Source: Bacillus sp. FJAT-49711 (GTDB taxonomy: Bacteria; Bacillota; Bacilli; Bacillales; Bacillaceae_C). Taken from it: a stretch of 64,000 bases of DNA. Positions 62,737 through 64,000 of this stretch are shown here, piece by piece. A program made the translations under genes and the position numbers. Below the pieces are notes generated by a model. That model was given only the letters and a program-made list of their open reading frames with translations, was not told the origin of the DNA and ran no database searches. The stretch covers positions 832,840-896,839 of the forward strand of contig NZ_JAGYPL010000001.1 of NCBI RefSeq assembly GCF_018343715.1, written 5' to 3'. Every line of letters begins with the position of its first letter. The stretch's first letter is position 1.

Positions 62737-62885
62737 GACGGCCACTTCCTGTGCCCAACGCCGACTCTACCTGTCCGTCGGGAGATTAGCGTGACAGGTA
62801 GAGCCACCGCACGGCGCGATGCGACTGAGGTGGCTCAGCGCACGCCCCTCGGAAAGCGTCCGCTTGGAACGGAAATTAGCGGTGA
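62698..62885 (+). repeat. GC-rich dispersed Bacillaceae repeat element
   Basis: TTGATTGGAGTGGAAGTCGG at the start and GCGTCCGCTTGGAACGGAAA near the end match, from memory, a roughly 150-190 bp GC-rich element found in many copies between genes in Bacillus-type genomes (GATTGGAGCGGAAGGCGGCG ... CGCCTGGAGCGGAAATCAAC). Here it contains a perfect 11-bp stem, CTCTACCTGTC (62765-62775) with GACAGGTAGAG (62793-62803). Much richer in GC than its surroundings. Its function is unknown to me. Confidence 0.75.
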
Positions 62886-63003
62886 GTGGCTCTCACATTG
62901 TATGTAGATTATTATCTCATTCAATAGAGAGAGGGCAACTTTACTAATAAAAAATTAAATTTACTCGATGAATGCCGAGAGTCTATTTAATTTATAGGAG
63001 TCT

Positions 63004-63891
63004 ATGATGAAAACATATAAGGAAGAAAATGTTGGTTTACTTTCAACTCTAAAGCCAACTGTAAATTTTGCCAATAAAATGGCTGCGAAAGGAGGACAAA
63101 TTTGGGGACCGCGTACCATTTCTGATTGCCAATTAATTTTTGTCATCTCGGGAAAGGCGACATTAACACTCGGAGAAAGTACATTTTTATTAAATGCAGG
63201 GGAATGTGTATTTTACGGAGAAAATAGTCCTCACAAACTCGTTTCATCGGCAAGTGACCCATTTACTTTCATGAGTATCCATTTTGATTGGAATGGCAAA
63301 TCCTCGGAACCCATTCACCCTCTTCATGGAATAATGGATTGCAAACTTACAGAGAATGTGACGCTTTACAAAATACGCATAGATGAGCAGCGAGAAATCA
63401 TATTTCCACATCATTTCATCATGCCAAGTATTGATAGCTTGTTTTCCAATATCGTAAGGGAATATCGATATGAGGAACCAGGTTACACATTTATTCTTAG
63501 AGGATTGCTGACTCAATTAATTACATTAATTATTAGAAACGATATAAATGGGAATCTATCTTTAGGAGAAAGAAGGAAAATTGCTCCTGCTTTAGAAAGT
63601 ATTCGAAAGCAGCCTGAAAAAAATTGGACAATACAAGAATTGGCTGAAATTTGCGGGTACCATCCAACTTACTATGCTTCGATTTTTAAAGAATCAACAG
63701 GTTATACACCTAAACAATTTTTAATAAATGAAAGAATCAGGAGAGCAAAACAATTTCTGCTTGAAGCAAAAACGGTTGAAGAAGTATCTATGAAACTTGG
63801 ATATACAAGTATTCATTACTTTTGTAGAAACTTTAAATCCATAACCGGGTTAACGCCAACGGAATATAAATTACAAAGTTTAGTGCTTTAG
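63004..63891 (+). CDS. AraC family transcriptional regulator
   Basis: 295 residues. N-terminal cupin-like sensor (FVISGKATLTLGESTFLLNA, GECVFYGENSPHKLVS) followed from about residue 195 by two helix-turn-helix units: WTIQELAEICGYHPTYYASIFKESTGYTPKQFL and EVSMKLGYTSIHYFCRNFKSITGLTPTEY in pieces (ELAEICGYHPTYYASIFKE, KLGYTSIHYFCRNFK). This class senses a sugar-like ligand and activates transport and catabolic genes. ATAGGAG precedes the ATG. Likely regulator of the adjoining oxygenase and transporter genes. Confidence 0.92.
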   Translation: MMKTYKEENVGLLSTLKPTVNFANKMAAKGGQIWGPRTISDCQLIFVISGKATLTLGESTFLLNAGECVFYGENSPHKLVSSASDPFTFMSIHFDWNGKSSEPIHPLHGIMDCKLTENVTLYKIRIDEQREIIFPHHFIMPSIDSLFSNIVREYRYEEPGYTFILRGLLTQLITLIIRNDINGNLSLGERRKIAPALESIRKQPEKNWTIQELAEICGYHPTYYASIFKESTGYTPKQFLINERIRRAKQFLLEAKTVEEVSMKLGYTSIHYFCRNFKSITGLTPTEYKLQSLVL

Positions 63892-64000
63892 TAATGTAGG
63901 TTTAAAATTATTTGGCCGTATTGACCATAAAAATTGGCAGGATGAACAATGATGATTTAATAGGGTATAGATAAAATTTAATTATGTTGGAAAACGCTTC

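Larger units (their letters stand above)
62055..63003. other. Long regulatory and decayed region before the AraC gene
   Basis: About 950 bp. It contains the promoter of the oxygenase gene, AT-rich DNA, a frameshifted gene remnant (62475-62736) and a GC-rich repeat (62698-62885). I found no intact gene. Confidence 0.65.

Noticed and set aside
1-64000. tRNA and rRNA genes
   Set aside because: No cloverleaf with TTC-type T loop and CCA-adjacent stem, and no rRNA signature sequences, were noticed on reading; a dedicated scan could not be run.

Overview
The window reads as chromosomal DNA of a low-GC Gram-positive bacterium of the Bacillaceae (Bacillus, Neobacillus or Niallia type). Supporting signs are strong AGGAGG-type ribosome binding sites, frequent TTG/GTG starts, a T-box leader in front of proBA, LacI/PTS sucrose genes, Opp-type lipoprotein transport genes, and two repeat types common in this family (imperfect CCTGACC-type palindromes and a GC-rich dispersed element). 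The species cannot be fixed from sequence alone.

Region 1 (1-26.6 kb) is accessory DNA. It opens exactly at the end of a complete IS66-family insertion sequence (1-2389), which has cut a minus-strand gene. Then come a nuclease-helicase of the DUF2075 type, a Ser/Thr protein kinase with an unusual N-terminal domain, an unrecognised 436-residue protein, a DEAD-box RNA helicase, a GIY-YIG protein, an SNF2 helicase, a membrane-anchored Mrr-type nuclease and a DUF697 GTPase. Between them lie decayed gene pieces (DUF6884-like, SDR, HEPN-like, luciferase-domain). A MarR/VOC pair that looks GC-richer than its surroundings and a complete group IIC intron sitting directly behind a rho-independent terminator follow. 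The region ends with a secreted nuclease lipoprotein and a protein made of 19 near-identical heptads. Helicase, nuclease, kinase and GTPase genes among decayed genes suggest a defence-type island; this is inference.

Region 2 (26.8-50.4 kb) is mostly housekeeping and metabolism: a DUF4153 membrane protein, UV endonuclease UvsE, a sucrose operon (LacI repressor, PTS EIIBC, sucrose-6-phosphate hydrolase, free EIIA) with two identical operator cores, a TIGR01777 epimerase, a MATE exporter, a flavin amine oxidase, an amidase, DedA, a proline operon (T-box with a CCU specifier, proB, proA) followed by a branched-chain aminotransferase, a DinB-like protein, and a ROK repressor/MFS sugar-type transporter pair with a perfect inverted-repeat operator.

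Region 3 (50.6-64 kb) looks like one uptake and catabolic locus: an arginine deiminase-superfamily hydrolase, a sulfatase-fold hydrolase lacking the C-x-P-x-R signature, a five-gene oligopeptide-type ABC transporter, two small membrane proteins, a sugar-phosphate isomerase-like TIM barrel, a convergent phytanoyl-CoA dioxygenase-family oxygenase, and an AraC regulator. The substrate is unknown. A decayed gene and a GC-rich repeat lie between the oxygenase and the regulator.

Nothing here is proven new. The best candidates for an undescribed system are the helicase-nuclease/kinase/unknown-protein set at 4.2-9.7 kb and the sulfatase/Opp/oxygenase locus at 51.7-63.9 kb.
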